A stretch of DNA of 30,225 bases from Gammaproteobacteria bacterium. Lineage in GTDB: Bacteria > Pseudomonadota > Gammaproteobacteria > Berkiellales > Berkiellaceae. Positions 16,046 through 25,289 of this stretch are shown piece by piece. The stretch is taken from the NCBI GenBank assembly GCA_016874315.1, contig VGTX01000001.1, positions 1 through 30,225 on the forward strand, in the 5' to 3' direction. A model generated the notes under the pieces. The model did no database searches, was not told where the DNA came from, and saw only the letters and a program-made list of their open reading frames with translations. The position numbers were made by a program, and so were the translations under genes. How positions within the stretch are numbered: the first letter of the stretch is position 1; the number at the start of each line of letters is the position of its first letter.

Positions 16046-17344
16046 TTATTTTGATGTAGATGGGTGAGATTTTTCATCAAATGGATTTGGTTTTTCCATC
16101 ATCATCAACACAATTGAAAGAAATACACTTATCCATAGAGCATATTCAATACAGGAAAATGCTTTCTGATAGTTGTGAAGAACTGATGTTGTCGCCTGTG
16201 GATTCGCAAGACGCTGATCGAGAAGGAATCCAATAAGCTGCTGTGCAATTGCTCCGCACAAGGTGTTCATTGTATTCATAACCCCAGATGCCGTTGCTGC
16301 CATAGATTCATGGTTGGCCTCTTTTGCTGAAGTAAAAGCTAAGATAAAGCCAGCAGATGTTAGTCCTAAAATGAAAAATAGAAACGTCCACATTGAAACA
16401 TCTGTGAGCGCAAAATTTGGCTCCGCAATCATTCGGTAAATGAGTGCCACGCAAAAACTTGAAGAAATCATTAGCCAAGAGCGTTCAATGAATTCTGTTA
16501 AAAATCCAAAAACAAAACTTCCAATTGCCCAGCCAATAAATAATGTTGGCACGATTTGATGTGCTGCTTCGCGGCTGAGCCCAATAGCTTCAACAAGAAA
16601 CGCAATGCCCCATGCTTCGCCTAAGGCTAATGTTGGTGTATACATAAGTCCAGCATAGAAAGCTGCAACCCAAGTGCATGGATTTTTTAGAACAAGGATT
16701 AATTCATCTTTGAGTTGTTTTGTAGATTTTACTTCCTCAACAGGGTGTGCTGAGTGGTTTGGTAATAGTAAAACCATCAGACCTGCGATTCCAACTCCGA
16801 CAAAAAATAAGATATAAAAAACATCTTGCCAATGCGGCATCTTGTGGAGAACCGGTCCAAGTAACGCTTGCCCAAATGCAGCACCAGACATTCCAATCAT
16901 CACTGTGAGTCCAGTAAGCATTGAGAAATGACGAGCTTCAAATTCCATTGCAGCCACCTTAAAGCATCCAATAACAGCAAATGCTCCGCCGATTCCAGTT
17001 AAAAATCTACCGAGAATGGCAGCTTGATACGTTGTGGCCATACCAAAAAGTAGTGAGCCAAAAGCACAAAGAAGTGCAGCATAAGGCAGGATACGACGAG
17101 GACCATAACGATCGAGTAAAAGTCCAACAGGAATTTGCATTGCTGCATAAGCATAGAGAAGGAATGCTGCAATTGCACCAAACCCCTGCGCAGAGAGATT
17201 AAATTGAGATTGAATTTCAGGTTTTAAAACACTAGGAACAACTTGAAGGAGGAATTGATAAAAATAAAAAGCGCAAGCAGTAATCCAAGCAAGGATACGA
17301 TAATGTAGTTGAGCTCTATCTAACGGCGTTAATTTTTTTTGCAT
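16046..17344 (-). CDS. Major facilitator superfamily transporter
   Basis: This 432-residue inner-membrane protein has about 12 hydrophobic segments. The MFS motif between helices 2 and 3 is clear (GLLLDRYGPRRILP). The first helix region is AWITACAFYFYQFLLQVVPSVLKPEI, followed by MQIPVG; a similar start occurs in MFS permeases that are numerous in Legionella and Coxiella (recollection, not searched). A charged central loop near residues 195-215 separates the two halves. The substrate is unknown. AAAGGAAAG precedes the ATG at good distance. The gene is divergent from leuS across 234 bases that hold an operator-like palindrome. Downstream is a strong hairpin and then lgt. Confidence 0.88.
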   Translation of the reverse strand: MQKKLTPLDRAQLHYRILAWITACAFYFYQFLLQVVPSVLKPEIQSQFNLSAQGFGAIAAFLLYAYAAMQIPVGLLLDRYGPRRILPYAALLCAFGSLLFGMATTYQAAILGRFLTGIGGAFAVIGCFKVAAMEFEARHFSMLTGLTVMIGMSGAAFGQALLGPVLHKMPHWQDVFYILFFVGVGIAGLMVLLLPNHSAHPVEEVKSTKQLKDELILVLKNPCTWVAAFYAGLMYTPTLALGEAWGIAFLVEAIGLSREAAHQIVPTLFIGWAIGSFVFGFLTEFIERSWLMISSSFCVALIYRMIAEPNFALTDVSMWTFLFFILGLTSAGFILAFTSAKEANHESMAATASGVMNTMNTLCGAIAQQLIGFLLDQRLANPQATTSVLHNYQKAFSCIEYALWISVFLSIVLMMMEKPNPFDEKSHPSTSK

Positions 17345-17367
17345 GTTGCACTTTCCTTTGATAAATC

Positions 17368-17390
17368 ATGAGCAAGAATGATCTTGTCAT
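17368..17390. promoter_or_regulatory. Operator-like imperfect palindrome between MFS gene and leuS
   Basis: ATGAGCAAGA (17368-17377) and TCTTGTCAT (17382-17390) are inverted arms around ATGA, matching except for one extra base. It lies 24-46 bases before the MFS start codon, in a position fit for a repressor of that gene. The rest of the 234-base gap is AT-rich, and I find no convincing promoter for leuS in it. Confidence 0.35.
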
Positions 17391-17578
17391 ATAAAACATA
17401 TAAGAATCAATATGTTCTAGTAAAAATACTTTGGTTTTATTTTATGGTTAATATAATATTCATGAAATTCATAAAGATACATACTTTTATTTAACGATTT
17501 TCAATTCATCCTCTCGTGTTATTTCGCTATTTTTGTTAATCTGTACAACATATTTTATCCAAATATGAGTTCTAAACT

Positions 17579-19987
17579 ATGTCCTATGTTGCTGAGTCTC
17601 TCGTGAGTTATGAAAAAGAATTACAAAAACGCTGGGATGCTGCAAAAGCATTTCATTGCGATCTGACAACAGAGCTGGATAAAGAACCTTTTTATTGTTT
17701 GACAATGTTTCCCTACCCATCTGGACGTGTGCACATGGGACACGTAAGAAATTACACCATCGGCGATGTAATCGCTCGCTCTAAACGGATGGAAGGATAT
17801 AAAGTTTTATTCCCAACAGGGTGGGATGCGTTTGGATTACCTGCTGAAAACGCCGCTTTAAAAAATAAAACACACCCTTCTGTGTGGACAAATAATAATA
17901 TCAATGAAATGAAAACAGAACTGAAGCGATTAGGATTTAGCTATGATTGGGATCGAGAGGTCTCTACTGCAGATGCATCTTACTATGTACATGAACAAAA
18001 ATTATTTTTAGAAATGTATGAGCGCGGATTAGTTTATAAGAAAGAATCTATCGTTAATTGGGATCCGATCGATCAAACTGTTTTAGCAAATGAACAGGTC
18101 ATCGATGGCCGTGGGTGGCGCTCGGGTGCGCTTGTTGAGCGAAAAGCTATTCCTCAATGGTTTTTTAAAATCACAGCATATGCTGATGAATTGCTTAATG
18201 GACTAGAGGACTTACCTCAATGGCCAACACAAGTGAAATTAATGCAAAAAAATTGGATTGGTCGCTCGGAAGGTACTCAAATTAAATTTGTTTATAGTCA
18301 CGATCAGGCGCAATATTGCGATGTCTTCACTACATCTCTTGAAACATTAATGGGTGTAACATTCATTGCTGTTTCACCTCAACACCCTCTAGCCATTCAA
18401 GGACTCAGTTCTGAGATTTTAAAAGATCTATCTGTAGGAAGTGCAAAAGAATCTGACTTAATGACTATGGAAAAGAAAGGAGCATTTACCGGATTTTATG
18501 TCAAAAATCCGTTAACTTCCGAAAATATCCCTGTATGGGTCGCGAATTATGTCTTATCAGATTATGCTTCAGGCTGTGTTATGGGTGTGCCTGGTCATGA
18601 TGATCGCGATCGGGAATTTGCTGAAAAATATAAAATCGATATCAAAATTGTGCTGTCTGACGATCAGGTCCCTGTTCTCATCAATAGTGCTCAATATAAT
18701 GGTTGCGATATTCCAACTGCTCGGTCTCAAATGCTGCTCGTACTTGAAGAGAAAAAATTGGGACATGCCCATACACAATATCGACTAAGAGACTGGGGAA
18801 TTTCCAGGCAGCGTTATTGGGGAGCTCCTATTCCAATCATATATTGCTCTGATTGTGGCACCGTTCCAGTTCCTCAAAATCAGTTGCCTGTTGTATTGCC
18901 TTTGGACTGCCCAATTCATGAAGGGGTACATCTTAAAGATTTTGCGCCATTTATGAATACCACTTGCCCAAAATGTGGAAAATCTGCACGCCGGGAAAGC
19001 GATACATTTGATACGTTCATGGAGTCTTCTTGGTATTATGCTAGATTTCTTTCTCCGCAATCTTCTCATCCTGTAGATTCTGATTTAGCAAAACGATGGT
19101 TGCCAGTCGATCAATATATTGGCGGTGTAGAACACGCTATTTTGCATTTGTTGTACGCAAGATTTATTCATAAAGCAATGCGTGATATCGGCTGGGTGGA
19201 TTCAAACGAACCATTTCAAGCTCTATACACTCAAGGCATGGTTTTAAAAGATGGTGCAAAAATGTCTAAGTCTCTCGGAAACTTAGTAGAGCCATCAGAA
19301 TACTATGAACGTTATGGCTCAGATACAGTTCGTCTTTTTATGATGTTTGCAGCGCCATGCGATCAAGCTTTGGAATGGTCTGACCAAGGAGTTGAAGGAG
19401 CTCATCGATTCTTAATGCGTATGCAGGCAGCTGTACATCGTGTACTTAGCTACGATCGCGTACTTCCATCTTCGTATTCAGATCGTCAAAAAGAAATGAG
19501 ATACTTGATTCATAGCACAATACAAAGTGTTCGTGATGATTACGATCGAAGATTCGCTTTTAATGTTGCTATTGCTCGACAAATGACCCTCCTCAATGCC
19601 CTTTCAACATATATCTGTGAAGAAGATGGTGATTCAGCAATCGTTCGTGAAGGTGTTGAAGCCCTCGTTTATTTACTGCAGCCTGTCACGCCCCACTTTG
19701 CCCAGTATGCATATGAGATTTTGACACAAAATTCAGATTGGATTATGGATCGTGGTTGGCCTACATGTGACCAAGCGGCACTTGTTAAAGATGTAATTAT
19801 TATCCCTGTTCAAATTAATGGAAAACGTCGTTTTGAGTGTTCTGTAAAAATTGGGATTAGTGCAGATGAACTGCGTAATCAATTGATCAGTGATAATGAA
19901 TTTAAAAAATACTTTGATGGCCATGAAATTCAAAAAATGATTTATGTTCCAGAGAAGATTTGTAATTTCGTGCTGAAACCTCTATAA
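17579..19987 (+). CDS. leuS: Leucyl-tRNA synthetase
   Basis: LeuRS charges tRNA-Leu. This class Ia enzyme has the HIGH-type motif HMGH at residues 52-55 after FPYPSGRV, and KMSKS at 561-565. Zinc-type cysteine pairs occur in YCSDCGT and TCPKCGK. The CP1 editing domain is present (about 225-415), but its threonine-rich peptide reads FTTSLETLMG at 250-259 where the family has TTRPDTLMG. The later editing aspartate segment, GVPGHDDRD, is kept. At 802 residues it is shorter than the E. coli enzyme (860). It begins the leuS-lptE-holA block common in Gammaproteobacteria; lptE follows after 31 bases. Confidence 0.97.
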   Translation: MSYVAESLVSYEKELQKRWDAAKAFHCDLTTELDKEPFYCLTMFPYPSGRVHMGHVRNYTIGDVIARSKRMEGYKVLFPTGWDAFGLPAENAALKNKTHPSVWTNNNINEMKTELKRLGFSYDWDREVSTADASYYVHEQKLFLEMYERGLVYKKESIVNWDPIDQTVLANEQVIDGRGWRSGALVERKAIPQWFFKITAYADELLNGLEDLPQWPTQVKLMQKNWIGRSEGTQIKFVYSHDQAQYCDVFTTSLETLMGVTFIAVSPQHPLAIQGLSSEILKDLSVGSAKESDLMTMEKKGAFTGFYVKNPLTSENIPVWVANYVLSDYASGCVMGVPGHDDRDREFAEKYKIDIKIVLSDDQVPVLINSAQYNGCDIPTARSQMLLVLEEKKLGHAHTQYRLRDWGISRQRYWGAPIPIIYCSDCGTVPVPQNQLPVVLPLDCPIHEGVHLKDFAPFMNTTCPKCGKSARRESDTFDTFMESSWYYARFLSPQSSHPVDSDLAKRWLPVDQYIGGVEHAILHLLYARFIHKAMRDIGWVDSNEPFQALYTQGMVLKDGAKMSKSLGNLVEPSEYYERYGSDTVRLFMMFAAPCDQALEWSDQGVEGAHRFLMRMQAAVHRVLSYDRVLPSSYSDRQKEMRYLIHSTIQSVRDDYDRRFAFNVAIARQMTLLNALSTYICEEDGDSAIVREGVEALVYLLQPVTPHFAQYAYEILTQNSDWIMDRGWPTCDQAALVKDVIIIPVQINGKRRFECSVKIGISADELRNQLISDNEFKKYFDGHEIQKMIYVPEKICNFVLKPL

Positions 19988-20018
19988 GAGAAGACAGGTA
20001 ATATAAAAGGGTAATGAC

Positions 20019-20531
20019 ATGATCTCTTATTATAAAATGGTTCTTTTACAGATCAGCCTCTTTCTTTTGGCAGGGTGTCATCTTGTTTACGATCCATTGA
20101 TGTTCGAATGTGAGTTGCCACCGTTTTTTGTAACAACACTGGCATGGCCTAAAGAATCACAGCAAGTCCTTATGGAAAGATTAGATTTTCTAGGCTTAGT
20201 ACCAGCGACAACCCTGCATGATGCGCGGTTTGAAATAGTGCTAGATGATATTCAGCATGACTCTATAGAGCATTGGATTGATACGGTTGATCATGTGTTT
20301 TATCGCAACTACTATTCAAAAATGCATGCAAAATGCGTTGATAGACTCACCGGTGTTGTTATCTTTGATAAAGTTTTTCAAGCTACTCAAACACTCAAAA
20401 CCGATCCACATGTTTATCTGACAAATCAAATGGCTCTTTCAGAGCTCTATTGGAGTCAGCAAATCGATTTATTTGACCAACTTACTCGTGAACTGAAAAC
20501 ATTATGCGTAATGAATCCTTCTGGCAATTAA
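20019..20531 (+). CDS. lptE: LPS-assembly lipoprotein LptE (RlpB)
   Basis: LptE is an outer-membrane lipoprotein that plugs LptD and helps insert lipopolysaccharide. The 170-residue protein has a hydrophobic signal (MVLLQISLFLLAGC) with lipobox LAGC, giving an acylated Cys20. The mature part has an LptE-like size and pattern, with a short strand near 'FEIVLDDI' and a C-terminal helix. Sequence similarity to E. coli LptE is low, as is normal for this family. The place directly after leuS and before a HolA-like gene is the main support. AAGGG precedes the ATG. The 3' end overlaps the next gene by 28 bases. Confidence 0.75.
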   Translation: MISYYKMVLLQISLFLLAGCHLVYDPLMFECELPPFFVTTLAWPKESQQVLMERLDFLGLVPATTLHDARFEIVLDDIQHDSIEHWIDTVDHVFYRNYYSKMHAKCVDRLTGVVIFDKVFQATQTLKTDPHVYLTNQMALSELYWSQQIDLFDQLTRELKTLCVMNPSGN

Positions 20532-21301
20532 ATTGGGACGATTTAGATCAGACGAAATGTATTATCATCCAGAGTGATGATGAAAGTGCTGTTGAAGCGC
20601 TTTTACTTGAGCTGGCAAAGATCTTTCATAAATCTTGGATAAATCCACATGAGCTGTTTTACGACAGCTCAGACTCTGTTAGCCCACAGTGGCAACTTGT
20701 TTCGAATATTAATTTATTACCATATGCCACAGACGATCATATAACTTTCTGTAACCCTTCAGCTAGTCAAAATCGCATGCAATCTCAGAATATACCGGAT
20801 GATACTAGGGTGGTATTTTGTGCTCCTCCATCGCTAGAGCAATGGAATGATTTTCTCAATCATTGCTTTGGGAATTGCAATTTTTCTGAAAAATCGCCTT
20901 GTCCTCAAACACTATGGCTTGCACATACGTATTTGCAGGAGTTAAGGCTTTTTCAAAAAGTTTTGCCATATCATGAAGAAGAGCTTACTGTGGACCGATT
21001 TGATTTAATAGCAAAACTTATGGAATCTCCTGGCCTTATCAATCATCTCTCTCAAACAGAGATGAATCAATTAACTTATTCCTGTGATAAATTAAATCAA
21101 GCTCTCTGCATTCCAATGATTTTCCGAGAAGTGCTCCCCAATTCACTACAACAGATTGTGCAGAAAAAACAAAATGCCAGCCGGTCTGAGCAAGATCTGT
21201 TGCAAGAAATATATCAACGATTTTTAAAGGCGGTCGCACAGTCTGAATTAGATTCTGCACAGACTCTGCTCCAACTTTGGCTCTCACTTTGGGCTAAATA
21301 G
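20504..21301 (+). CDS. holA: Divergent HolA-like protein (DNA polymerase III delta subunit), tentative
   Basis: The position after leuS-lptE predicts HolA, the clamp-loader delta subunit that opens the beta clamp. The start resembles the HolA N-terminus: a short helix (LNWDDLDQ), then a hydrophobic strand (KCIIIQSDDESAVE) like 'YLLLGNDPLLL'. A later strand, DDTRVVFCAPPS, fits the second half of the domain. The C-terminus is helical with leucine/alanine repeats. At 265 residues it is much shorter than the usual 330-345 and similarity is weak. It starts 28 bases inside lptE without a ribosome-binding site and overlaps convergent folA by eight bases. The nadD gene that usually follows is absent. 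The function is inferred mainly from context. Confidence 0.45.
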   Translation: MRNESFWQLNWDDLDQTKCIIIQSDDESAVEALLLELAKIFHKSWINPHELFYDSSDSVSPQWQLVSNINLLPYATDDHITFCNPSASQNRMQSQNIPDDTRVVFCAPPSLEQWNDFLNHCFGNCNFSEKSPCPQTLWLAHTYLQELRLFQKVLPYHEEELTVDRFDLIAKLMESPGLINHLSQTEMNQLTYSCDKLNQALCIPMIFREVLPNSLQQIVQKKQNASRSEQDLLQEIYQRFLKAVAQSELDSAQTLLQLWLSLWAK

Positions 21302-21791
21302 CTGTTACATCTTGATTGTGACCATATTTTATTAATGTTAGCTCTGGTCCCATTTGTGTTTGCTCAACGATCTCTCGTTTCTGTAATAATTCCATTGGAA
21401 AATATATATCCGCAACAACTGCTCGATGTATATGTGTAATATATGCATAGTCGCATTGAGACTCGAATAGTCGAAAAACCTCCGACCCCCCAATAACAAA
21501 TGCCTTTTCGCATTGAGTATCCCTGCACCAGGATAAAATATCCTCTACCGAGTTAAACCAATACACATTATCCTTGCTTATGTCCGGAGCCCCTCTGGAA
21601 AGCACTAAGTGCGGGCGGTTGGGCAAGATTCTACCTAGAGAGTGATATGTTTTGCGACCCATAATAATAGGGTGCCCAAAAGTCGTTTCTTTGAAGTGTT
21701 TGAGATCTTCCGGATAATGCCAAGGTAAGCGTCCTGAATAGCCCAACTCGCCGCGTGGCCCAATAGCTGCAATCAAAATCAAGGTAGTCAT
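21294..21791 (-). CDS. folA: Dihydrofolate reductase
   Basis: FolA reduces dihydrofolate to tetrahydrofolate with NADPH. From ATG 21791 the protein is 165 residues. Signatures are LILIAAIGPRGELGYSGRLPW at the start, then PEDLKHFK, whose aspartate matches the catalytic Asp27 of E. coli. IIMGRKTYHSLGR is the NADPH-binding block, and FVIGGSEVFRLF is the second cofactor loop. A longer in-frame reading to 21881 adds 30 residues with no family support and would reach into the divergent kinase gene. No strong ribosome-binding site is seen. It supports ThyA (14279-15112), whose reaction consumes reduced folate. Confidence 0.93.
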   Translation of the reverse strand: MTTLILIAAIGPRGELGYSGRLPWHYPEDLKHFKETTFGHPIIMGRKTYHSLGRILPNRPHLVLSRGAPDISKDNVYWFNSVEDILSWCRDTQCEKAFVIGGSEVFRLFESQCDYAYITHIHRAVVADIYFPMELLQKREIVEQTQMGPELTLIKYGHNQDVTAI

Positions 21792-21852
21792 TTTTTTAAC
21801 ACATACTAAACTTCGTATTAGGTCAGTTATCTTAATACAGGAAATAATATAA

Positions 21853-23760
21853 ATGGAACTCTCTTCCTTAAAACATTCCATAGCACGTAAGTTGCTAACA
21901 ATCGTATTCTCGCTTTATACGATCGTAACTGTGACTGTGACTGGATTACATATGTACTTTGAATATCGTGGTGCAGAGGAGCGTATTAATACCGATTTGA
22001 AATTCTATGCGAGCATGATTGTACCGTCCTTGTCAGAATCAATCTGGAATTTTAGTAGCCAGGGGATTCAAACAATTATCCAAGGCATTGCAAAAAGCCC
22101 CTCTTTAGTCGGAGCTAAAGTTCTTGATGAGCGCGGAAATCAATGGAACTCTGCCTTTGCTCCTAGTGACCAAGCTCCTGGTATGTTTGTATACTTCGAC
22201 CCAAAAACCGGAGATGCAGATTTAAACAATAAACAAAGTGCATCACACTCATTTAATTATAAAGAGGAAATTTTCTTTTCTGACGAAACTGGTGAGCGTA
22301 TTAAAATTGGAACATTAATTTTATACTCTTCATCTAGCATTGTGTTCGGACAAGTGCGTGATGCATTTATCATTATTCTTTTAAATGCTGCTATTAAAAT
22401 TTCAGCGCTGTGGGCTCTGTTCTTAATATATGGATATAAGCTTTTGACAAAACCATTAAATGCCTTAACTCAAGCAACGCAAGCTGTTCGTCAAGGAAAC
22501 TTTTCTAATCCAGACCTGCCAGTTGCTTCCTCTTGGCCAACAGAGATTGAGATATTGAATGACAATTTTAATGTTATGACAAAAGACTTAAGTACCGCTC
22601 AATCACGACTTCTTGAAGCTCAAAAAAGAACAAGAAGTATCATTGATTCAATGCCATCTATGATTGTAGGAGTGTCCGCGGACCATCATATTACAGATTG
22701 GAATGCGCATATGGTTGACTTTACCGGGGTAACGCTTGACGCCGCCCAAGGAAAAGTCTTTAATGAAGTCGCTGCAGAATATCAGTTCTTGCTTGAGACA
22801 ATTGACCGCTCTATCAAGGAAAAGAGTATTCAGCGTCTAGAAAAACAATCAATCTACCATGACAATAAACGCTCATTTCAGGATATCCTTATCTATCCTA
22901 TTGCATTAGAAAATGAACTCGGAGCAGTTGTTCGAATGGATGATGTTACAAATCGAATTCAGCTTGAGAAAGTAATGTCACAAAATGCAAAAATGTCATC
23001 CGTTGGAACATTAGCTGCAGGCATGGCTCATCAATTAAGTACACCAATTGGAGCAATTTCTCAGGGTGTTCAAAACATTCATCGCCGACTCGATCCAGCC
23101 TTAGAGGCAAATAAAGACGTTGCAACAGAAATGGCAATCGATTTACAAAAAGTTTCTGAATACTTAGAAAAGAGAAAAGTTACTGAATTCTTAACACAAG
23201 TTGAGCACTCCGTAGAAGATGCAAACAAAATTCTTAATAACCTTCTTGCATTCTCAAAACCCAGTACATCTGTCAAATCAACAGTGGATTTAAAAACATT
23301 ACTTAATCATGCACTCGAGCTTGCAAAAAGTGATTACGATTTAACTAAGAAAATGGATTTCGCTCATACAACTGTGAACTTAAATATGCCTGAATCAGCA
23401 CTGAATGTTTATGTAGCAAGCACAGATATCGAACAAGCTCTGCTTAGTATCATCAAATATAGTGCACAAAATATGCAATATATCGATCGTGCACGTAGCA
23501 TTACAGTGACCGCTAGCCTCGAAGAGGGCTTCGTCTCTCTCGAATTAAGAGATAATGGACCAGGTTTAGAGGCTGAGGTCTTATCTCATGTTTTCGATCC
23601 ATTTTTCACTCAAAAAACTCAAGGAGAGCAAATTGGCATGGGGCTATCTGTGAGTTATAAAACAATTACGGAAGAGCATAATGGCTCAATGAGCATCGAA
23701 AATGCTCAACCCACGGGACTGGTTTTCAAAATCTTATTACCAGTTTCTAGTAATAAATGA
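21853..23760 (+). CDS. Membrane sensor histidine kinase with HAMP and PAS domains, N-box asparagine missing
   Basis: This is a 635-residue sensor kinase of the inner membrane. Helix 1 is at about 14-34, an extracytoplasmic sensing domain spans about 35-170, helix 2 about 172-193, HAMP about 195-250 and PAS about 262-372. A His-phosphotransfer segment has H393 in GMAHQLSTPIGAI, and the ATPase domain has DNGPGL at 567, FDPFFT and GMGLSVS near 595. Where the N-box normally reads 'LLNLxxNA', this protein has LLSIIKYSA, so the magnesium-coordinating asparagine is replaced by Tyr536. No response regulator is adjacent, so it is an orphan. AGGA lies ten bases before the ATG. It is divergent from folA and 80 bases upstream of tldD. 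Confidence 0.88.
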   Translation: MELSSLKHSIARKLLTIVFSLYTIVTVTVTGLHMYFEYRGAEERINTDLKFYASMIVPSLSESIWNFSSQGIQTIIQGIAKSPSLVGAKVLDERGNQWNSAFAPSDQAPGMFVYFDPKTGDADLNNKQSASHSFNYKEEIFFSDETGERIKIGTLILYSSSSIVFGQVRDAFIIILLNAAIKISALWALFLIYGYKLLTKPLNALTQATQAVRQGNFSNPDLPVASSWPTEIEILNDNFNVMTKDLSTAQSRLLEAQKRTRSIIDSMPSMIVGVSADHHITDWNAHMVDFTGVTLDAAQGKVFNEVAAEYQFLLETIDRSIKEKSIQRLEKQSIYHDNKRSFQDILIYPIALENELGAVVRMDDVTNRIQLEKVMSQNAKMSSVGTLAAGMAHQLSTPIGAISQGVQNIHRRLDPALEANKDVATEMAIDLQKVSEYLEKRKVTEFLTQVEHSVEDANKILNNLLAFSKPSTSVKSTVDLKTLLNHALELAKSDYDLTKKMDFAHTTVNLNMPESALNVYVASTDIEQALLSIIKYSAQNMQYIDRARSITVTASLEEGFVSLELRDNGPGLEAEVLSHVFDPFFTQKTQGEQIGMGLSVSYKTITEEHNGSMSIENAQPTGLVFKILLPVSSNK

Positions 23761-23840
23761 TATGCGCCTTATTTAAGGAATTGGCTGTAAGTTAGGCTTC
23801 ATGTTATGCTTCTGAGTAAGTTATTTTTCTCAGGAGCAAC

Positions 23841-25289
23841 ATGACTCTAAACTTTCAAGATATTGCCGAGAGATTTTATAATCCATGGCATCTCGATACA
23901 CAAACATTGCTCAATGTTGTTGATAATATGTACTCACCAGGTATGATTTGCGCAGACTTGTATTTAGAATACAATAAACGCCACTCCTGGAGCGTAGAGG
24001 ATTCACTCTTCAAAGACGGTTGTGCACAGCAAGGCTATGGCGCAGGATTAAGAGCAGTCCATGGTGAGCAGATTGGTTTCTCATCTACATCAGATTTATC
24101 TCCTTCTTTACTTATGAAGAAAGCCGCTGAAACACGTGCATTTGTATCTGCAGATGAGCATAAATCTAGACGGCTAGAAATGCATTCTATACCGACTTAT
24201 GCGGCATATTATAACCAAGAAATATTAAATATTGATCTGAACGAAATTAAAGATTTGCTTTTATCCATTGATGCCGCGGCGCGTGCACGCTCTCCAATGG
24301 TGTCACAAGTTCTCATCGATCTAGTCTATTCACAATCCGAATGCATTATTGTGCGTGAGGATGGACGTATTGGCTTCGACCGGCGGCCACTCATTCGTAT
24401 GAATGTCACGATGTTGATTTCAGATGAATCTGGAAAAACATACCATGGATACTATGGATTCGGAGGGCGATATGATTGGGCACAATGGCGCAGTTTATGG
24501 AATATTCCCGATCTTATCGAGGAAATTTATCGTTTAGCATGTTTAGAAAAAACAGCACAACCCGCACCTAGTGGGGTAATGCCTGTGATTGTAGGTGCTG
24601 GTTGGCCTGCTGTTCTTATTCATGAAGCTGTTGGTCATGGAATTGAAGCCGATTTCAATCGTAAAAAGACATCTATTTATCACGATCAGAGAGGGCAGCT
24701 TGTTGCTTCACCACTCTGCACCATTATTGATGATGGTACAGTCACAGGATTGCGTGGTTCTTTAAATATTGATGATGAGGGTGAGCAAACTCAGAAAACT
24801 GTTTTGATTGAAAACGGTATTCTAAAAAATTATTTATTTGATAGACAAAATGCAGCTCTAATGGGAGAGAAAACAACAGGTAATGGACGACGTGAATCCG
24901 CATTCCACTGCCCTATGCCTCGTATGACCAATACATATCTACAAGCTGGATCGGATTCTGTCGAAGATATGATTGCGTCTGTAGATGATGGAATATATGC
25001 TGCAAACTTTGAAGGTGGCAGTGTAGATATTACATCTGGCCAATTCGTTTTTAGTGCTCATGAAGCTTATCGTATTCGTAATGGTAAAATCGCAGAGCCT
25101 GTGCGCGGCGCCACTTTGATTGGGATCGGACCAGAAGTGCTTAAACAAATCTCCATGGTTGGTAAAGATTTTAAACACGACCCTGGTGTGGGCACATGTG
25201 TGAAAAATGGACAGTCTGTTCCTGTATCTGTAGGACAGCCTGCAGTTAAGATCGATCAACTCGTTGTTGGAGGTGAAAATGAAAAATGA
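23841..25289 (+). CDS. tldD: TldD metalloprotease subunit
   Basis: TldD is the catalytic subunit of the TldD/PmbA(TldE) heterodimer, a zinc protease that trims unfolded or modified peptides. It is known from microcin B17 leader removal and CcdA turnover in E. coli. The zinc motif HEAVGH places H261, E262 and H265, and Cys453 in the C-terminal GTCVKNGQSVPV segment is the further ligand. These positions are almost identical to those of the E. coli protein. Length, 482 residues, is normal. AGGAG stands a few bases before the ATG. pmbA starts 11 bases before its stop, so the two subunits are probably made in equal amounts. No peptide-precursor gene is seen nearby. Confidence 0.95.
   Translation: MTLNFQDIAERFYNPWHLDTQTLLNVVDNMYSPGMICADLYLEYNKRHSWSVEDSLFKDGCAQQGYGAGLRAVHGEQIGFSSTSDLSPSLLMKKAAETRAFVSADEHKSRRLEMHSIPTYAAYYNQEILNIDLNEIKDLLLSIDAAARARSPMVSQVLIDLVYSQSECIIVREDGRIGFDRRPLIRMNVTMLISDESGKTYHGYYGFGGRYDWAQWRSLWNIPDLIEEIYRLACLEKTAQPAPSGVMPVIVGAGWPAVLIHEAVGHGIEADFNRKKTSIYHDQRGQLVASPLCTIIDDGTVTGLRGSLNIDDEGEQTQKTVLIENGILKNYLFDRQNAALMGEKTTGNGRRESAFHCPMPRMTNTYLQAGSDSVEDMIASVDDGIYAANFEGGSVDITSGQFVFSAHEAYRIRNGKIAEPVRGATLIGIGPEVLKQISMVGKDFKHDPGVGTCVKNGQSVPVSVGQPAVKIDQLVVGGENEK

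Noticed and set aside
21903..21950. Short tandem ACTGTG repeat in the kinase start region as a regulatory repeat
   Set aside because: It simply encodes the Thr-Val-Thr-Val part of the first membrane helix.
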